A DNA stretch of 64,000 nt from Planctomycetes bacterium MalM25 (GCA_007745835.1 CP036424.1:1821001-1885000), one strand, 5' to 3'. Positions 1 through 10,028 are shown, counted from the stretch's first letter. Notes: generated by a model not told the origin, from the sequence alone. Numbers and translations are program-made.

Positions 1-42
1 CCGGCGGCGGTCAAGCCGTTCCCGCACGAGCCGGTGCGCACG

Positions 43-85
43 ACAAAGCGACGCCGGCGCGCTCAGCGCCCCGGCGTCGCTTTGT
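43..85 (-). terminator. Long perfect hairpin, probable terminator of the CBS gene
   Basis: Two 15-base arms pair perfectly (43-57 with 71-85) around a 13-base loop that can itself pair. It lies 32 bases past the stop of the minus-strand CBS gene. There is no separate T-run, so it may act from either side. Confidence 0.6.
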
Positions 86-116
86 GAGGTTTGTACGTTC
101 TGTGACGCGCCCGCTT

Positions 117-512
117 TCAGCAGGTGGCCACCGGCGCCGACGCTTGGTAGATGGCGTTCAGCACGTCACGGCGGGACACGAGGCCGGTCAGGCACCCGTT
201 CTCGACCACCGGCAGGCGACGCACGCGGTGCACGATGCACAGATCGGCGACCTTGTTGACCGGGTCGCTCGCCTCGACGGTGAGCACCTCGCTGGTCATG
301 TGATCGCACACCTTGTGGTCCGCGACGTTCTGATCGTACGCCAGCGCGAGCAGGGCGAACTCGGTCAGGATGCCGACCAAGCGGTCGCGATTATCGACCA
401 CGGGTAACCCGCTGATGCGGCGTGCTAGCAACAGGTCGATGGCGTCACGGATCGAGGCGTCCGGCGAGATCGTGACGATCTCACGGCTCATGATATTCTT
501 GACGGTCAGCAT
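117..512 (-). CDS. Two-CBS-domain protein
   Basis: A 131-residue protein made almost entirely of a pair of CBS domains (about residues 8-60 and 70-125). Typical CBS signatures are visible: GLPVVD followed by LVGILTE in the first, and RLPVVE followed by LTGLVSRRD in the second. CBS pairs bind adenosine nucleotides and regulate a partner. Here there is no attached enzyme, so it may act as a free sensor. It is transcribed leftwards, alone, toward the hairpin at 43-85. No target can be named from the neighbours. Confidence 0.85.
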   Translation of the reverse strand: MLTVKNIMSREIVTISPDASIRDAIDLLLARRISGLPVVDNRDRLVGILTEFALLALAYDQNVADHKVCDHMTSEVLTVEASDPVNKVADLCIVHRVRRLPVVENGCLTGLVSRRDVLNAIYQASAPVATC

Positions 513-730
513 GAAGAAGTCCTTGGCGAGAGGAGGGCGGACGCAAGCTCCCCAAACCTAGTCCGAGACTCTTACCCTGGCGCCACCCTTGTGGAGCGAG
601 TGTCGTCGTTCGCGTCGTGGCTCAATGCGGATCCTCGGCACAGACGCTACGAGCGACACACGGGCTCACGAACCACGCCATCAGCCACGACGTACTCTTA
701 GTAGCGACTGCGAGCCCCCAGGACGCCGTG

Positions 731-1876
731 ATGATCGCTCTAACGGAACCCCGAATCGCGTCTTCCGCGCTGGCGTTCCGTGGCTACAACCAAACCAACC
801 TGGGACGCACACCCGAACTCCTCGAGATCCCTGCCTACCGCGCCACGATGGAGCGGCGTTTGCTCGAAGCGGCTGATCTTTGCGAGCAGGCGACCGGGCG
901 TCCGACCGACCTGGTCGCCCGCGTGACCGATCGCGCCGAACCCGGCCTGGAGCGCTACGCCGAGGCGATCGCCATCGTCTTCGCCGCCGAGATGGCGCAG
1001 GTCGATTTGCTGCGTGAGGTGCACGGCGTTGAAGTTGGCGGGGCGAAGATGGCCTACGGCTACAGCCTGGGTGAGCTGGTCGCGGTCGCGGTCAGCGGGC
1101 TCTACCCGATCGAACAGATGATGCGTCCCCCGCTTGAGTTGGCGACCGACTGCGCTTCGATGGCGTCCGAATGCACGATGGCCGTCCTCTTCTCAAGGAG
1201 CGAGAGCCTCAACGAAGCCCGCATCCACCGGCTTTGTGAAGAGATCACCGCCGCAGGCGAGGGCGCGGTCGCGGTGTCGGCTGTCTTGTCTCCCAACACC
1301 CTGCTCGTGCTCGGCGAGGGCGAGACGATCCGCCGGTTGAAATCGGAGTGCAAGACGCTCGAAGGCCCGGCGATCCACGTCCGTAACAACGACGGGCTCT
1401 GGCCGCCGCTGCACACGCCGCTGGTCCGCCGCCTGCACGTCCCGGACCGGGCGGCGTTGATGATCCGCGAGTCGACCCGCCTGAGCGAGACGCCCCGCCC
1501 GCCGATTTGGTCGCTCGTGACGGGCCGGCGTGAGTACGAGGAGGACAGCGGCCGTGAGGTGCTCCGCCGCTGGGTCGATTCGCCCCAACGCTTGTGGGAC
1601 GTGGTCGAGGCGACGCTCGCGGCCGACGTGCGGACGGTGATCCACATCGGCCCGGAGCCAAACGTCATCCCCGCGACCTTCACCCGGTTGGCGGACAACG
1701 TCGTCAAGCAGACACTCGCCTGGTCGCTCAGCGGCGTCGGCATGCGAACCGTTCAGCAGATGGCCCATAGTTCCTGGCTCACCCCCCTGCTGCCGCGCAG
1801 CGGCTGCCTGCTCAGGGCCCCGCGCGTCGAGCACGTGGTGCTGGAGGATTGGCTGCTCGAGAACGCCCCGGCGTAG
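731..1876 (+). CDS. Stand-alone malonyl-CoA:ACP transacylase-like protein
   Basis: A 381-residue protein resembling the FabD acyltransferase fold. Visible features are the nucleophile elbow GYSLGEL (expected catalytic Ser), a PPLHTPL segment matching the position of the family's catalytic His, and a late HIGPEPN matching the family's GPG region. The open frame extends upstream to 617, but that extra N-terminus looks unlike the family; ATG at 731 puts the start just before the first strand. No fatty-acid or polyketide genes are adjacent, so the acyl substrate and carrier are unknown. The gene ends one base before the convergent beta-propeller gene. Confidence 0.65.
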   Translation: MIALTEPRIASSALAFRGYNQTNLGRTPELLEIPAYRATMERRLLEAADLCEQATGRPTDLVARVTDRAEPGLERYAEAIAIVFAAEMAQVDLLREVHGVEVGGAKMAYGYSLGELVAVAVSGLYPIEQMMRPPLELATDCASMASECTMAVLFSRSESLNEARIHRLCEEITAAGEGAVAVSAVLSPNTLLVLGEGETIRRLKSECKTLEGPAIHVRNNDGLWPPLHTPLVRRLHVPDRAALMIRESTRLSETPRPPIWSLVTGRREYEEDSGREVLRRWVDSPQRLWDVVEATLAADVRTVIHIGPEPNVIPATFTRLADNVVKQTLAWSLSGVGMRTVQQMAHSSWLTPLLPRSGCLLRAPRVEHVVLEDWLLENAPA

Positions 1877-1877
1877 C

Positions 1878-3599
1878 TCAGAGCGATGCGGTCTCAGCGG
1901 TGGCTTCATCCACAGCGGACGGTTCTTCGGTGGTTCCGGCGAGTGGCAGCCGGTAGGCGGCCGCTTCGGTCGCGCTGCGGATGACCAGCAGGTCGCCAAC
2001 GATGACCGGGTTGTTCCAGCAGAGATCGTCCTTCTTGAGCGCTTGGAGCACGCCCCGTTCGTTGTACTCGTCGGGCGTCGCCTCGATGAGCACGAGCTCG
2101 CCCGACTCCTCGCAGCTCACCAGCAGCAGATCGCCGGCAAGGAGGACCTGCCCGAACCCGAAGGAGGGCCGCCGGCGTTTCCGCCAGACGCTTTCGCCCG
2201 TCTCCAGATTGGCGCACTGCAGCAGCTCGCCCCGCAGGCCGAAGGCGTGGCCATCGCGGACGACGACGTTGCTGAACTTCGTTTGCAGCACCGGCTTGAT
2301 CGGCGGCGACCAGAGGGGCTCAGTTGACCAGTCGTCCCCTTCCTTGCTGACCTGGATGCGCGAGGCGCCCTGGCCGTAGCCCTTGGTCAGCAGCAGTTGG
2401 TTCTCGGGGAGCGTGATCACTTGGCTGCAGATCGGCATGTTGGCGCTCTGCCCGAACCACGGGTGCTCGAAGACGATGGTCCCGTCCGATGCGTTGCGAG
2501 CGACGAGGTGGTCGTCGCACGTTTGCAGAACGAGGCGTTCGCCGTGCAGTGTGGCGAGCTGCGGCGAGGCGTACGACGTTTGACGCCAGCCCGATTTCCA
2601 GACCTCCTCGCCCGTCTCCGCGTTGAAGGCGACGACCGAGGCGTCGTGCGAGCCCTCGGTCGCGCCGGCCGGCGCGCCGACGTTGATCACCACGAGGTCG
2701 GCCTCGCCTTCGTTCTCGATCGGCGCGAACAGCGGCGAGCCGCTCTTGCCCCACACGATCACGTCCACCCCGTACTGCTCCGCCGTGTCGACGCTCCAGA
2801 GCCGCTCGCCCGTGCGGGCGTCGAGGCAGTTGACGAGTCCCTTGCCGCCTTGGGTGTAGACGCGGTCGTTCGCGATGGTCGGTGTGGCGCGTGGGCCTTG
2901 GTAGCCCATCTGGCCTTTGAAGTCCTCCGGGTCGAACCGGACCGGGTCCGAGTGCGACCAGACGGGCTCGCCCGTCCGCAGGTCGTAACAAACGACCAGC
3001 TCCTCTTCGCCCCGCTGCTCCTGGGTCACGCCGTAGTAGCCCAGGACCGCGAAAGAAGACCAGCCGGCGCCGATCTCGCGCCGCCACAGCTCCACCGGCG
3101 GGTTCGCCTGCCAGTCGCGCGCGAGCGCTGGCCCGACCGCCTCGGCCCAGGGGCCTTCGCCCAGGAAGCGGGGGTAGTCGTATTCGCCGGGGCCCCAGTC
3201 GTAGATGCCCGACTCGGCGGATTGATTGTCCGGGACACGGCTCAGCATCTCGTCGGACTTGGAGGCGCCCCGCCGGTGCAAGCCGATGATCTGCCCGGCT
3301 CCGTTGAACCGAAACTCGTAGAACGTCCCGATGAGGTACACGGCGAGAAAGGGAGCGGCAAACAGCCCGATCCGCAGACCGAGTGGGCCTTTGCCGCGTA
3401 CCGCGTACCACCCCGTTAAGCCGAGCAGAAGCAGCAGCAAAACCGCGGTCGACGCCAGGTTCTTGATGTCGACGGTCTGATCGGTCTGTTGAATCGCCAG
3501 GTACCCACCCGCTGCGAGCCCAATCCAGGCCCAGGGAAAGACAACCCGACGCCTCGGAGCGGGGGCGTCGGCGGTCGGGGCGTCTTCGGCAGGGGCCAT
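1878..3599 (-). CDS. Membrane-anchored PQQ-type beta-propeller protein
   Basis: 573 residues. The N-terminus has three hydrophobic segments (about residues 22-40, 50-68 and 78-95), followed by an exported beta-propeller from about residue 150. The propeller has repeated blade signatures such as DLRTGEPVW, DARTGERLW, NAETGEEVW and NLETGESVW, typical of PQQ-binding-like repeats. Such proteins are common in planctomycetes as outward-facing scaffolds or dehydrogenase-like proteins. I see no evidence here for PQQ chemistry itself. The N-terminus is Ala/Pro-rich. The gene diverges from pabB with 88 bases between. Confidence 0.8.
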   Translation of the reverse strand: MAPAEDAPTADAPAPRRRVVFPWAWIGLAAGGYLAIQQTDQTVDIKNLASTAVLLLLLLGLTGWYAVRGKGPLGLRIGLFAAPFLAVYLIGTFYEFRFNGAGQIIGLHRRGASKSDEMLSRVPDNQSAESGIYDWGPGEYDYPRFLGEGPWAEAVGPALARDWQANPPVELWRREIGAGWSSFAVLGYYGVTQEQRGEEELVVCYDLRTGEPVWSHSDPVRFDPEDFKGQMGYQGPRATPTIANDRVYTQGGKGLVNCLDARTGERLWSVDTAEQYGVDVIVWGKSGSPLFAPIENEGEADLVVINVGAPAGATEGSHDASVVAFNAETGEEVWKSGWRQTSYASPQLATLHGERLVLQTCDDHLVARNASDGTIVFEHPWFGQSANMPICSQVITLPENQLLLTKGYGQGASRIQVSKEGDDWSTEPLWSPPIKPVLQTKFSNVVVRDGHAFGLRGELLQCANLETGESVWRKRRRPSFGFGQVLLAGDLLLVSCEESGELVLIEATPDEYNERGVLQALKKDDLCWNNPVIVGDLLVIRSATEAAAYRLPLAGTTEEPSAVDEATAETASL

Positions 3600-3687
3600 G
3601 TTCGTTCTGTCGGCGAATAGCTAACGTGGGAGGTGAGCCCAAATCGTAGCGCCGCCGCCACCGCGCGGCAATCGAGCCCCCTCCCGC

Positions 3688-5127
3688 ATGCCGGCCCCAT
3701 CCCTCCATGCCGAGCCCGCCAACCCGTCGCCGTCGGCGGCGGGGCCGGTGGTCGTGGAGCTCGATCCCGGCACGCGGCCCGAAGCGGCCTTCCGTGCGTT
3801 GGCGGGGGAACCCCACGCGGTCTTCTTCGACAGTGCGCAGCGTCACGAACGGCTGGGGCGGTACTCCTACGTGGCGGCCGACCCGTTCGATTGGTTCACC
3901 GGTTCTCCGGATGAGCCCGACGTCTTGCAGCAATTGCGGCAGCGGTTGGGGCGTTGGATCGTTGAGCCGACATCCGGATTGCCCCCCTGGCAGGGCGGGG
4001 CGGCGGGGCTCATCGGCTACGAGATCGGCCGCGGCCTTGAACGCCTGCCGCGTCCACGCTGGGACGAGTTTCAGACGCCGGCGTTAGCGATGGGGCTCTA
4101 CGACACGGTCGTCGCCTTCGATCACCTCCAGCAGCGGGCGTGGGCCGTCTCCCAAGGCCTGCCCGCCGAGGGCGACGCGCGGAGGCGTCGCGCCGAGCAG
4201 CGGGTGGCGTGGCTGCTCGATCGGCTTGACGGCGGCCCCAGCCCTCAAGGCGAGCGTCATGCGCCGGCGCCCCTTTCGCAGCCGAGCCTGGCCCCGCAGT
4301 TTGCCACGCGGTTCGATGGCGTGCTGAGCGACTTCGCGCGTGAGGACTACCTGCGGGCGGTCGAGCGGGTCGTTGATCACCTGAGAGCGGGCGACGCTTT
4401 CCAGGTGAACCTTTCTCAGCGGTTGCTGCTCGAGGACCCCGGCGACCCGGTCGCGATGTACTTGCGGCTCCGCGAGCGCAACCCGGCGCCGTTCGGCGGC
4501 TACCTCGACGGGGGCGATTGGCAGGTAGCCAGCGCCTCGCCCGAGCGTTTCCTCCGCCTGCAGGACGGCCTCGTGGAGACGCGCCCCATCAAGGGCACGC
4601 GCCCCCTGAGCGGCGTCGCCGAGGAGTTGCTGGCGAGCGAGAAGGATCGGGCTGAGAATGTGATGATCGTCGACCTGCTGCGCAACGACCTGTCGCGTGT
4701 CTGCGAAGACGATTCGATCGACGTGCCCGAGTTGTTCGCCGTCGAACGCTACGCCCACGTGCAGCACCTCGTCTCCGCGGTGACGGGGCGACTGCGGCGG
4801 GATCGCGACGCGACCGACCTGCTCGCCGCGACCCTGCCAGGTGGATCGATAACAGGGGCCCCGAAGGTCCGCGCCCAGGAGATCATCGCCCGCCTCGAAC
4901 CGACCGCCCGCGGCGCTTACTGCGGCTCGCTCGCGTGGATCGGCTTCCCCGATGGGCAAGGCCGACAGGCGATGGACAGCAGCGTGCTGATCCGCACGCT
5001 CACCCGCGCCCGCGGCTGGATTCAGGCGCCGGTGGGCAGTGGCGTCGTCGTGCAGTCCGACCCGGAGGCCGAGTACGAGGAGACCTGGCACAAGGCGGCC
5101 GGACTCATCGAGCCGGTGACGCCGTGA
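3688..5127 (+). CDS. pabB: Aminodeoxychorismate synthase component I
   Basis: 479-residue chorismate-utilising enzyme. With the amidotransferase next door it converts chorismate and glutamine-derived ammonia to 4-amino-4-deoxychorismate for folate synthesis. The C-terminal half carries the family blocks: ASPERFL, PIKGTRP (the Lys favours PabB over the PIAGT of anthranilate synthase TrpE), a DLLRNDL segment and GGSITGAPK. The N-terminal part is the usual less conserved lid region. Start is the ATG at 3688. The stop overlaps the GTG of the amidotransferase, so the two subunits are likely translated together. Confidence 0.9.
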   Translation: MPAPSLHAEPANPSPSAAGPVVVELDPGTRPEAAFRALAGEPHAVFFDSAQRHERLGRYSYVAADPFDWFTGSPDEPDVLQQLRQRLGRWIVEPTSGLPPWQGGAAGLIGYEIGRGLERLPRPRWDEFQTPALAMGLYDTVVAFDHLQQRAWAVSQGLPAEGDARRRRAEQRVAWLLDRLDGGPSPQGERHAPAPLSQPSLAPQFATRFDGVLSDFAREDYLRAVERVVDHLRAGDAFQVNLSQRLLLEDPGDPVAMYLRLRERNPAPFGGYLDGGDWQVASASPERFLRLQDGLVETRPIKGTRPLSGVAEELLASEKDRAENVMIVDLLRNDLSRVCEDDSIDVPELFAVERYAHVQHLVSAVTGRLRRDRDATDLLAATLPGGSITGAPKVRAQEIIARLEPTARGAYCGSLAWIGFPDGQGRQAMDSSVLIRTLTRARGWIQAPVGSGVVVQSDPEAEYEETWHKAAGLIEPVTP

Positions 5128-5693
5128 TCCTGGTTATCGACAACTACGACAGCTTCGTGCATAACCTGGCCCGCCTCGTGCGACTGACGGGACGCGAGAC
5201 CGCGGTCGTGCGGAACGATGCGATCGACCCCCGCCAGATCGCGGAGCGATTGCCCGAAGCGATCGTCCTGTCGCCCGGCCCCGGCACGCCGGCCGAGGCG
5301 GGCTGCTGCGTTGAGGTCGTGCGACGCTTCGACGGCGTTATCCCGCTGCTCGGCGTCTGCCTCGGGCACCAAGCGATCGTGGAGGCGCTCGGCGGGGCCG
5401 TCGCCCGCGCGCCGGAACCGCTGCACGGCCGCACCTCGCTCGTCCGCCACGAAGGCGAGGGGCTGTTCGCCGGGCTGCCCAGCCCGATGACGGTCTGCCG
5501 CTATCACTCGCTCGCCGCCGAGGAGGGAACGTTGCCCGAGGGCCTCGAAGCGACCGCCTGGAGCGACGACGGTGTCGTCATGGCGGTTGAGCGGCGTGGG
5601 ACGCCGACCTTCGGCGTGCAGTTCCACCCGGAGGCGATCCTGACCGAGCACGGCCAGCGGCTGATCGATAACTTCGTCAGGAAGATCGGCTAA
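5124..5693 (+). CDS. pabA: Aminodeoxychorismate/anthranilate synthase glutamine amidotransferase
   Basis: 189-residue class I glutamine amidotransferase that releases ammonia for PabB. It starts with GTG at 5124, overlapping the pabB stop, and opens with [10 protein letters not shown]. The catalytic triad is visible: Cys in GVCLGHQ, and His and Glu in FHPEAI; PGPGTP is also present. It may also serve anthranilate synthase, since bacteria often share this subunit, and no trp genes lie nearby. Its 3' end overlaps the convergent pdxJ by four bases. Confidence 0.92.
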   Translation: MILVIDNYDSFVHNLARLVRLTGRETAVVRNDAIDPRQIAERLPEAIVLSPGPGTPAEAGCCVEVVRRFDGVIPLLGVCLGHQAIVEALGGAVARAPEPLHGRTSLVRHEGEGLFAGLPSPMTVCRYHSLAAEEGTLPEGLEATAWSDDGVVMAVERRGTPTFGVQFHPEAILTEHGQRLIDNFVRKIG

Positions 5694-6430
5694 GCGGTGG
5701 TGATGAGCCGTTTCATCTCACGCACAGCGCTGTCGATGCCGACCAGCACGGCCCGCGAGACGAGGCTGTGGCCGATGTTCAGCTCGCTCATCTCGGGCAA
5801 CGCCGCGACCGGTTGGACGTTCTGGTAATTGAGCCCGTGCCCCGCGTGTAAGCGGAGGCCGGCGGAGCGCGCCGTCCTGCCGGCGGCGGCGAGGCGGTCG
5901 AGCTGCTCGACGACCGCGCCCCGGAGCCCGCCCGCATCCGCGAAGGCGTGGGCGTAGGGGCCGGTGTGCAGTTCGACGCCGTCGACTCCCTCGCCGAGCG
6001 AAGCGGAGGCTTCGATCTGCGCCGGGTCGGCGTCGATGAACAGGCTGACCAGCACGCCGGCGCCCGCCAACCGCTCGACCGCCGGGGCGACGCGGTCGCG
6101 GCCCCCAATGACATCGAGGCCCCCCTCGGTGGTGACCTCCTCGCGGCGTTCGGGGACGAGCGTCACCTGGTGCGGCTTGGTCTGGCAAGCGATGCCGATC
6201 ATCTCGTCCGTGCAGGCGCACTCGAGGTTGACCGGCACGGTCGCTGTTTGCATCAGGACTTCGAGATCGCGATCCTGGATGTGCCGACGGTCTTCGCGGA
6301 GGTGGATCGTGATCCCGTCGGCGCCCGCCAGTACGGCCATGGCCGCCGCGGTTACGGGGTCCGGTTCGACGGTTCGACGCGCCTGCCGCACGGTCGCGAC
6401 GTGATCGATGTTGACGCCGAGGGTGGCCAC
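5690..6430 (-). CDS. pdxJ: Pyridoxine 5'-phosphate synthase
   Basis: 246 residues. PdxJ condenses 1-deoxyxylulose 5-phosphate with 3-amino-2-oxopropyl phosphate to give pyridoxine 5'-phosphate in the DXP-dependent B6 pathway. Family blocks are clear: [15 protein letters not shown] at the N-terminus, [45 protein letters not shown], and a C-terminal [10 protein letters not shown] then ELNIGH. I chose the GTG at 6430 because it places [13 protein letters not shown] at the start as in the family, although the frame stays open further upstream. It lies 44 bases downstream of a zinc-ribbon protein gene on the same strand. Confidence 0.93.
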   Translation of the reverse strand: MATLGVNIDHVATVRQARRTVEPDPVTAAAMAVLAGADGITIHLREDRRHIQDRDLEVLMQTATVPVNLECACTDEMIGIACQTKPHQVTLVPERREEVTTEGGLDVIGGRDRVAPAVERLAGAGVLVSLFIDADPAQIEASASLGEGVDGVELHTGPYAHAFADAGGLRGAVVEQLDRLAAAGRTARSAGLRLHAGHGLNYQNVQPVAALPEMSELNIGHSLVSRAVLVGIDSAVREMKRLITTA

Positions 6431-6474
6431 TGCGGTTCGCCTGTGGTGAGGGGGCGGGAAACGGGCCGGCGAGT

Positions 6475-7140
6475 TTAGCGGCCAACGGGCGGGGGATCGA
6501 TAGGCCGGGCGGCGAATCGGCGGCGTGATTCGTACCGGCCGTCGCCGTCGGCGTCGGTTGCCAGGATCAAGGATTGGGTGTCGGGGGAGTACCGCAGCCG
6601 CCGCCTCGGCCCGGCGCCCGCCTCGCTGTGGAGTGAGACGCCCTCGGCGCTGAGCGCCGATATGAGGGCTTCGAGCGGTTCGTGACGGTCTGGCTCGCGG
6701 TGTGGCTCGGCAGCCGGTTGGTGTGGGACGCGGCGCTTGTCGAATGCCAGGACGCCAACGACCAGCACCCCAGCCAGGACGGCCAACATCCGCCAAGGGT
6801 TCACGCTCAGGACCGGGTCGCGGCTGTCGCGGGAGTCGAAAACCCGCTCGGCGAGCTGGGCGAAGTCGCTATGCGACTCGGCAGCCAGCACGCGTGAGGC
6901 CGCTTGGCGGTCGCTCGCGGCGATGCTCACGGCGTAGGCCGAAGACCAAGCCCCACGAGCCGCGTCGAAGGCCTCCAACGGCCTCGCCACGGCTGGAATG
7001 CCCGCCCCCTCGAGGAGCGAGACGAGGTAGCCCGCTTCGGCGACGGAGTCGAGCCTTGCCAGATCGCACGACGCCGGCTGCCCGGGCGCCGACGATTCCG
7101 CCGACTCAGGGGACCATCCGCAGCTGGGGCAGGCTTTCAT
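6475..7140 (-). CDS. Zinc-ribbon/DUF2007-like membrane protein
   Basis: 221 residues, function unknown. It begins MKACPSCGW, a short CxxC ribbon. Residues about 25-90 resemble the DUF2007-type putative signal-transducing fold ([13 protein letters not shown], then [15 protein letters not shown]). One transmembrane helix follows near residues 118-135 ([18 protein letters not shown]), then a polar C-terminal region ending in an Asp-rich DADGDGRYE stretch. Start is ATG 7140, chosen because the CPSC pair is then N-terminal; the frame stays open upstream to 7215. Probably co-transcribed with pdxJ. Confidence 0.55.
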   Translation of the reverse strand: MKACPSCGWSPESAESSAPGQPASCDLARLDSVAEAGYLVSLLEGAGIPAVARPLEAFDAARGAWSSAYAVSIAASDRQAASRVLAAESHSDFAQLAERVFDSRDSRDPVLSVNPWRMLAVLAGVLVVGVLAFDKRRVPHQPAAEPHREPDRHEPLEALISALSAEGVSLHSEAGAGPRRRLRYSPDTQSLILATDADGDGRYESRRRFAARPIDPPPVGR

Positions 7141-7407
7141 CTTGCAGGAGGTCGCTGTAGGAGGGCTTCGTGGAACCGTAGGGACATTATCCCTTCTCGG
7201 AGCCGACTCGACCACAACGATCCGGCCAGCCGCTACAGGCCAACCCAGACGGGGCAGAAGAGTCCCTAGCTGTGAAAACTGTCACGAGGCGCCGGGCGAG
7301 GATGGTGCTACTCTTCAATCACGACGCAGCCGTACTGGCTCGGACACCCGTCCGCGCCCTCCCTTGAAGCGCGAGACGCCCCGCCGACCCTTCGGCTGAA
7401 TGCTCCA

Positions 7408-7743
7408 ATGACCTGCCAAGAACTCGCCGAACGCATCGAGCAGCTCCAGCCGGAAGCCTCGCCACAAGACGTGGCCCGGCTTTGCCTGCTGCTGTCGAAC
7501 ACCGGGCGTAAGCTGGATGATTTAACGGATGTCCGCACACTGCAGAGCGCCTGGCGAGAGATCGGCCTGCGTTTGCAGCTGGCGACCGACCAGCACGCCG
7601 CGATGACCAGCGAGCTCGAAGAGCTCGCCACGTCCGACCCTAAAGAGTTCTCGCAGGACCAGATCTGGGTGCTGATCCGCGCCATCAAGGTGCAGAGCCA
7701 AGTGCTGCAGATGTACGTCGGCCACCCGGTGCTGGACGTCTGA
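7408..7743 (+). CDS. Small hypothetical protein
   Basis: 111 residues, acidic and mostly helical by composition, no signal peptide and no membrane segment. I do not recognise the family. It has an N-terminal helix (CQELAERIEQLQPEAS) and a C-terminal helical stretch (IRAIKVQSQVLQMYV). It stands alone, converging on mgtE 30 bases further on. The coding call rests on frame length, an ATG start and helix-like composition. Confidence 0.55.
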   Translation: MTCQELAERIEQLQPEASPQDVARLCLLLSNTGRKLDDLTDVRTLQSAWREIGLRLQLATDQHAAMTSELEELATSDPKEFSQDQIWVLIRAIKVQSQVLQMYVGHPVLDV

Positions 7744-7773
7744 GCCCGTGGACGGCTGTGGCCGTGCGGGGGG

Positions 7774-9198
7774 CTAGCCGCCTAGGGCCGCGATCATCGA
7801 GACGGCGACCGTCATGTAGATGACGATGCCGGCGATGTCGATGATGCCCGCGACGAACGGGTTGCTCATGAGCGCCGGGTCGAGTCCCAGCTTCTGGAAC
7901 AGCAGCGGCAAAGCGCCGCCGCAGAGCGTGCCGCAGACCACGACCAGCAGCAGGGTCACCGGCACGACGGCGACTTCGGTGAGCGTCGGAGCCGACTTGG
8001 TCGCTGCGGCGACGGGCGTTGGAGGGGTGTCTGGCGGGTACCGCGTTAACAGCCAGGCGCTCGCGAACCCGACCACGGCCAGGGCCGAACCGAGCGTGAG
8101 GCCCATGATGAGCTCGCGTCGCAGGACGCGGCGCCAGTCGCCTAGCGACACCTCGCCGTCGGTCAGCCCACGGATGACAAGCGTCGCCGATTGGCTGCCC
8201 GAGTTGCCACCGCTGGAGATCACCAGCGGGATGAAGAGCACGAGCCACCAAACCTTGTCGAAGCCCTCCTCGTACCGCAGCAGCGCGAAAGCCGTGAGCA
8301 AGGCCGCCACGAACAAGACACCGAGCCAGATGCCGCGGTTGCACGCGAGCGTGAACCAGTGCGAGCGGAGGTAGCCCGCCTCGAGTGGCGCGACACCGGC
8401 GGAGAGGAGGGCGTCCTCGGTCGCTTCGGCGCGGAAGACGTCGATGATGTCGTCGTGCGTGATGATGCCCAGCAGCCGGCGGTTGTCGTCGACCACGGGG
8501 ATGGCGAGGAAGTCGTAGTCCGCCACTTTCTCGGCGACGGCCTCCTGGTCGTCGTCGGCGCGAACGGTGACCACGTCGCGCTGCATCAGCTCGCTGATCG
8601 GCTGATCGGGGTTCAGGTAGTGCGTGACGAGCTGCCGGGCCGAGAGCAGTCCCAGCAGTCGGTCGTTGTCATCGACCACGTAGTTGTTGTAGACGGTCTC
8701 CACCTCTTGGGCCGCCTTGCTGATCTCGGTCAACGCCTCGGCGACGGTCAGGTGCTCGGGCAGGCGGACCACCTCGGTGGTCATGACGGAGCCGGCGGTC
8801 CCCTCCTCGAACCCGCGGAGGCGGAGCGTCTCGCGGCGGTCGTCGATCGGCAGCAGCGGGAGCAGTTGCTGGACGACCGCCTCGTCGATGTCGTTCAAGA
8901 GGTCGACCCGGTCGTCCGCCGGCAGGTCGGCCACCAGGCCGCTCATCGCCGCGGCGTCGCCCGAGGCGACGAGCGACTCGATCATCTCGGCCTGTTTCTC
9001 GGCGTCGAGGAAGCCGAAGACCTCGGCCCGGCGGTCGTCGTCCGCCACGCGCAGCACGCACCACGACTCGACGGCGCCGAGCCCCTCCATGAACTCCGCG
9101 GCGCGGGCCGGCAGGAGGGCGTCGATGAACTCGCGGAGCGACGCCTCGTCCTCGGTGGCGATCATCTCCCGCAGTTCGGGAAGGTAGAGCGTGTTCAT
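7774..9198 (-). CDS. mgtE: Magnesium transporter
   Basis: 474-residue MgtE-family Mg2+ channel/transporter of the inner membrane. The order is the usual one: N-terminal MgtE_N superhelix (about residues 15-125), two CBS domains that sense Mg2+ (about 130-250; AGSVMTTEVVRL, then MQRDVVTVRADDD), and a C-terminal membrane domain of about five helices from residue 285. The conserved pore-region block SSGGNSGSQSATLVIRGL is present. ATG start at 9198. It diverges from rnc by 89 bases. Confidence 0.93.
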   Translation of the reverse strand: MNTLYLPELREMIATEDEASLREFIDALLPARAAEFMEGLGAVESWCVLRVADDDRRAEVFGFLDAEKQAEMIESLVASGDAAAMSGLVADLPADDRVDLLNDIDEAVVQQLLPLLPIDDRRETLRLRGFEEGTAGSVMTTEVVRLPEHLTVAEALTEISKAAQEVETVYNNYVVDDNDRLLGLLSARQLVTHYLNPDQPISELMQRDVVTVRADDDQEAVAEKVADYDFLAIPVVDDNRRLLGIITHDDIIDVFRAEATEDALLSAGVAPLEAGYLRSHWFTLACNRGIWLGVLFVAALLTAFALLRYEEGFDKVWWLVLFIPLVISSGGNSGSQSATLVIRGLTDGEVSLGDWRRVLRRELIMGLTLGSALAVVGFASAWLLTRYPPDTPPTPVAAATKSAPTLTEVAVVPVTLLLVVVCGTLCGGALPLLFQKLGLDPALMSNPFVAGIIDIAGIVIYMTVAVSMIAALGG

Positions 9199-9287
9199 GG
9201 GGTGTACATTGACTTAGCGGGGCCCCCGCGGCTAGCCTGCAATTTCCGAACTGATTTTCTACTCCTGGCCGTAGTTCTATTCGTCCT

Positions 9288-10028
9288 GTGTGTTCCGACG
9301 ACGCCAGCGAAGCCGTCGATTTCGAGGGCTGCGAAGCGATCCTGCAGTACCGGTTCTCGGATCGGTCGCTGCTGGAATCGGCGTTGACGCACGCTTCCGG
9401 GGCGAACCACCGCCTCTCGTCGAACGAGCGGATGGAGTTCCTCGGGGACGCGATCTTGGGGGCGGTCGTCTGTGAGCGGCTCTACGAGCGGTTCCCCGAC
9501 TTCCTGGAGGGCGACCTCACCAAGCTCAAGAGCGTGGTGGTTAGCCGCCAGACCTGCGCCAAGCTGAGCCGCGAGCTGGGGCTCGAGCGGTTCCTGATCC
9601 TCGGCAAGGGGATGACCACCTCACCGACGGTCCCGATGAGCGTGATGGCCGACGTCTTCGAATCGTTGGTCGCCGCCATCTACCTCGACGGCGGGCGCGA
9701 CGCGGCGGCCGAGTTCGTCAACCGGCTCACCGAGGCCGAGATCGATCAGGCGTCCGCCGACGGAGTCGGCGGCGAGAACTTCAAGTCGCTGCTCCAGCAG
9801 CTCGTGCAACGCGAGGAGGGGACGACGCCCAACTACTGCCTGATCGACGAGCAGGGCCCCGACCACAGCAAGGCGTTCCAGGTCGCGGTGAAGATCGGTG
9901 ATCGCCGGTTCACCGCCGCGTGGGGGAAGACCAAGAAGGAATCGGAGCAACGCGCCGCGGCGAACGCGCTGGCGGAACTCGACAACGAGTCGCCGCCCCA
10001 CCCCGCCGAGTTGAGCGAGTCCGACTGA
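9288..10028 (+). CDS. rnc: Ribonuclease III
   Basis: 246-residue double-strand-specific endoribonuclease for rRNA and mRNA processing. The N-terminal endonuclease domain has the signature NERMEFLGDAILG with metal-binding acidic residues, and a second acidic cluster in MADVFESLVAAIYLD. The C-terminal dsRNA-binding domain spans about residues 165-237 (FKSLLQQLVQ ... KKESEQRAAANAL). Start is GTG at 9288. It converges on the ClC channel gene. Confidence 0.95.
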   Translation: MCSDDASEAVDFEGCEAILQYRFSDRSLLESALTHASGANHRLSSNERMEFLGDAILGAVVCERLYERFPDFLEGDLTKLKSVVVSRQTCAKLSRELGLERFLILGKGMTTSPTVPMSVMADVFESLVAAIYLDGGRDAAAEFVNRLTEAEIDQASADGVGGENFKSLLQQLVQREEGTTPNYCLIDEQGPDHSKAFQVAVKIGDRRFTAAWGKTKKESEQRAAANALAELDNESPPHPAELSESD

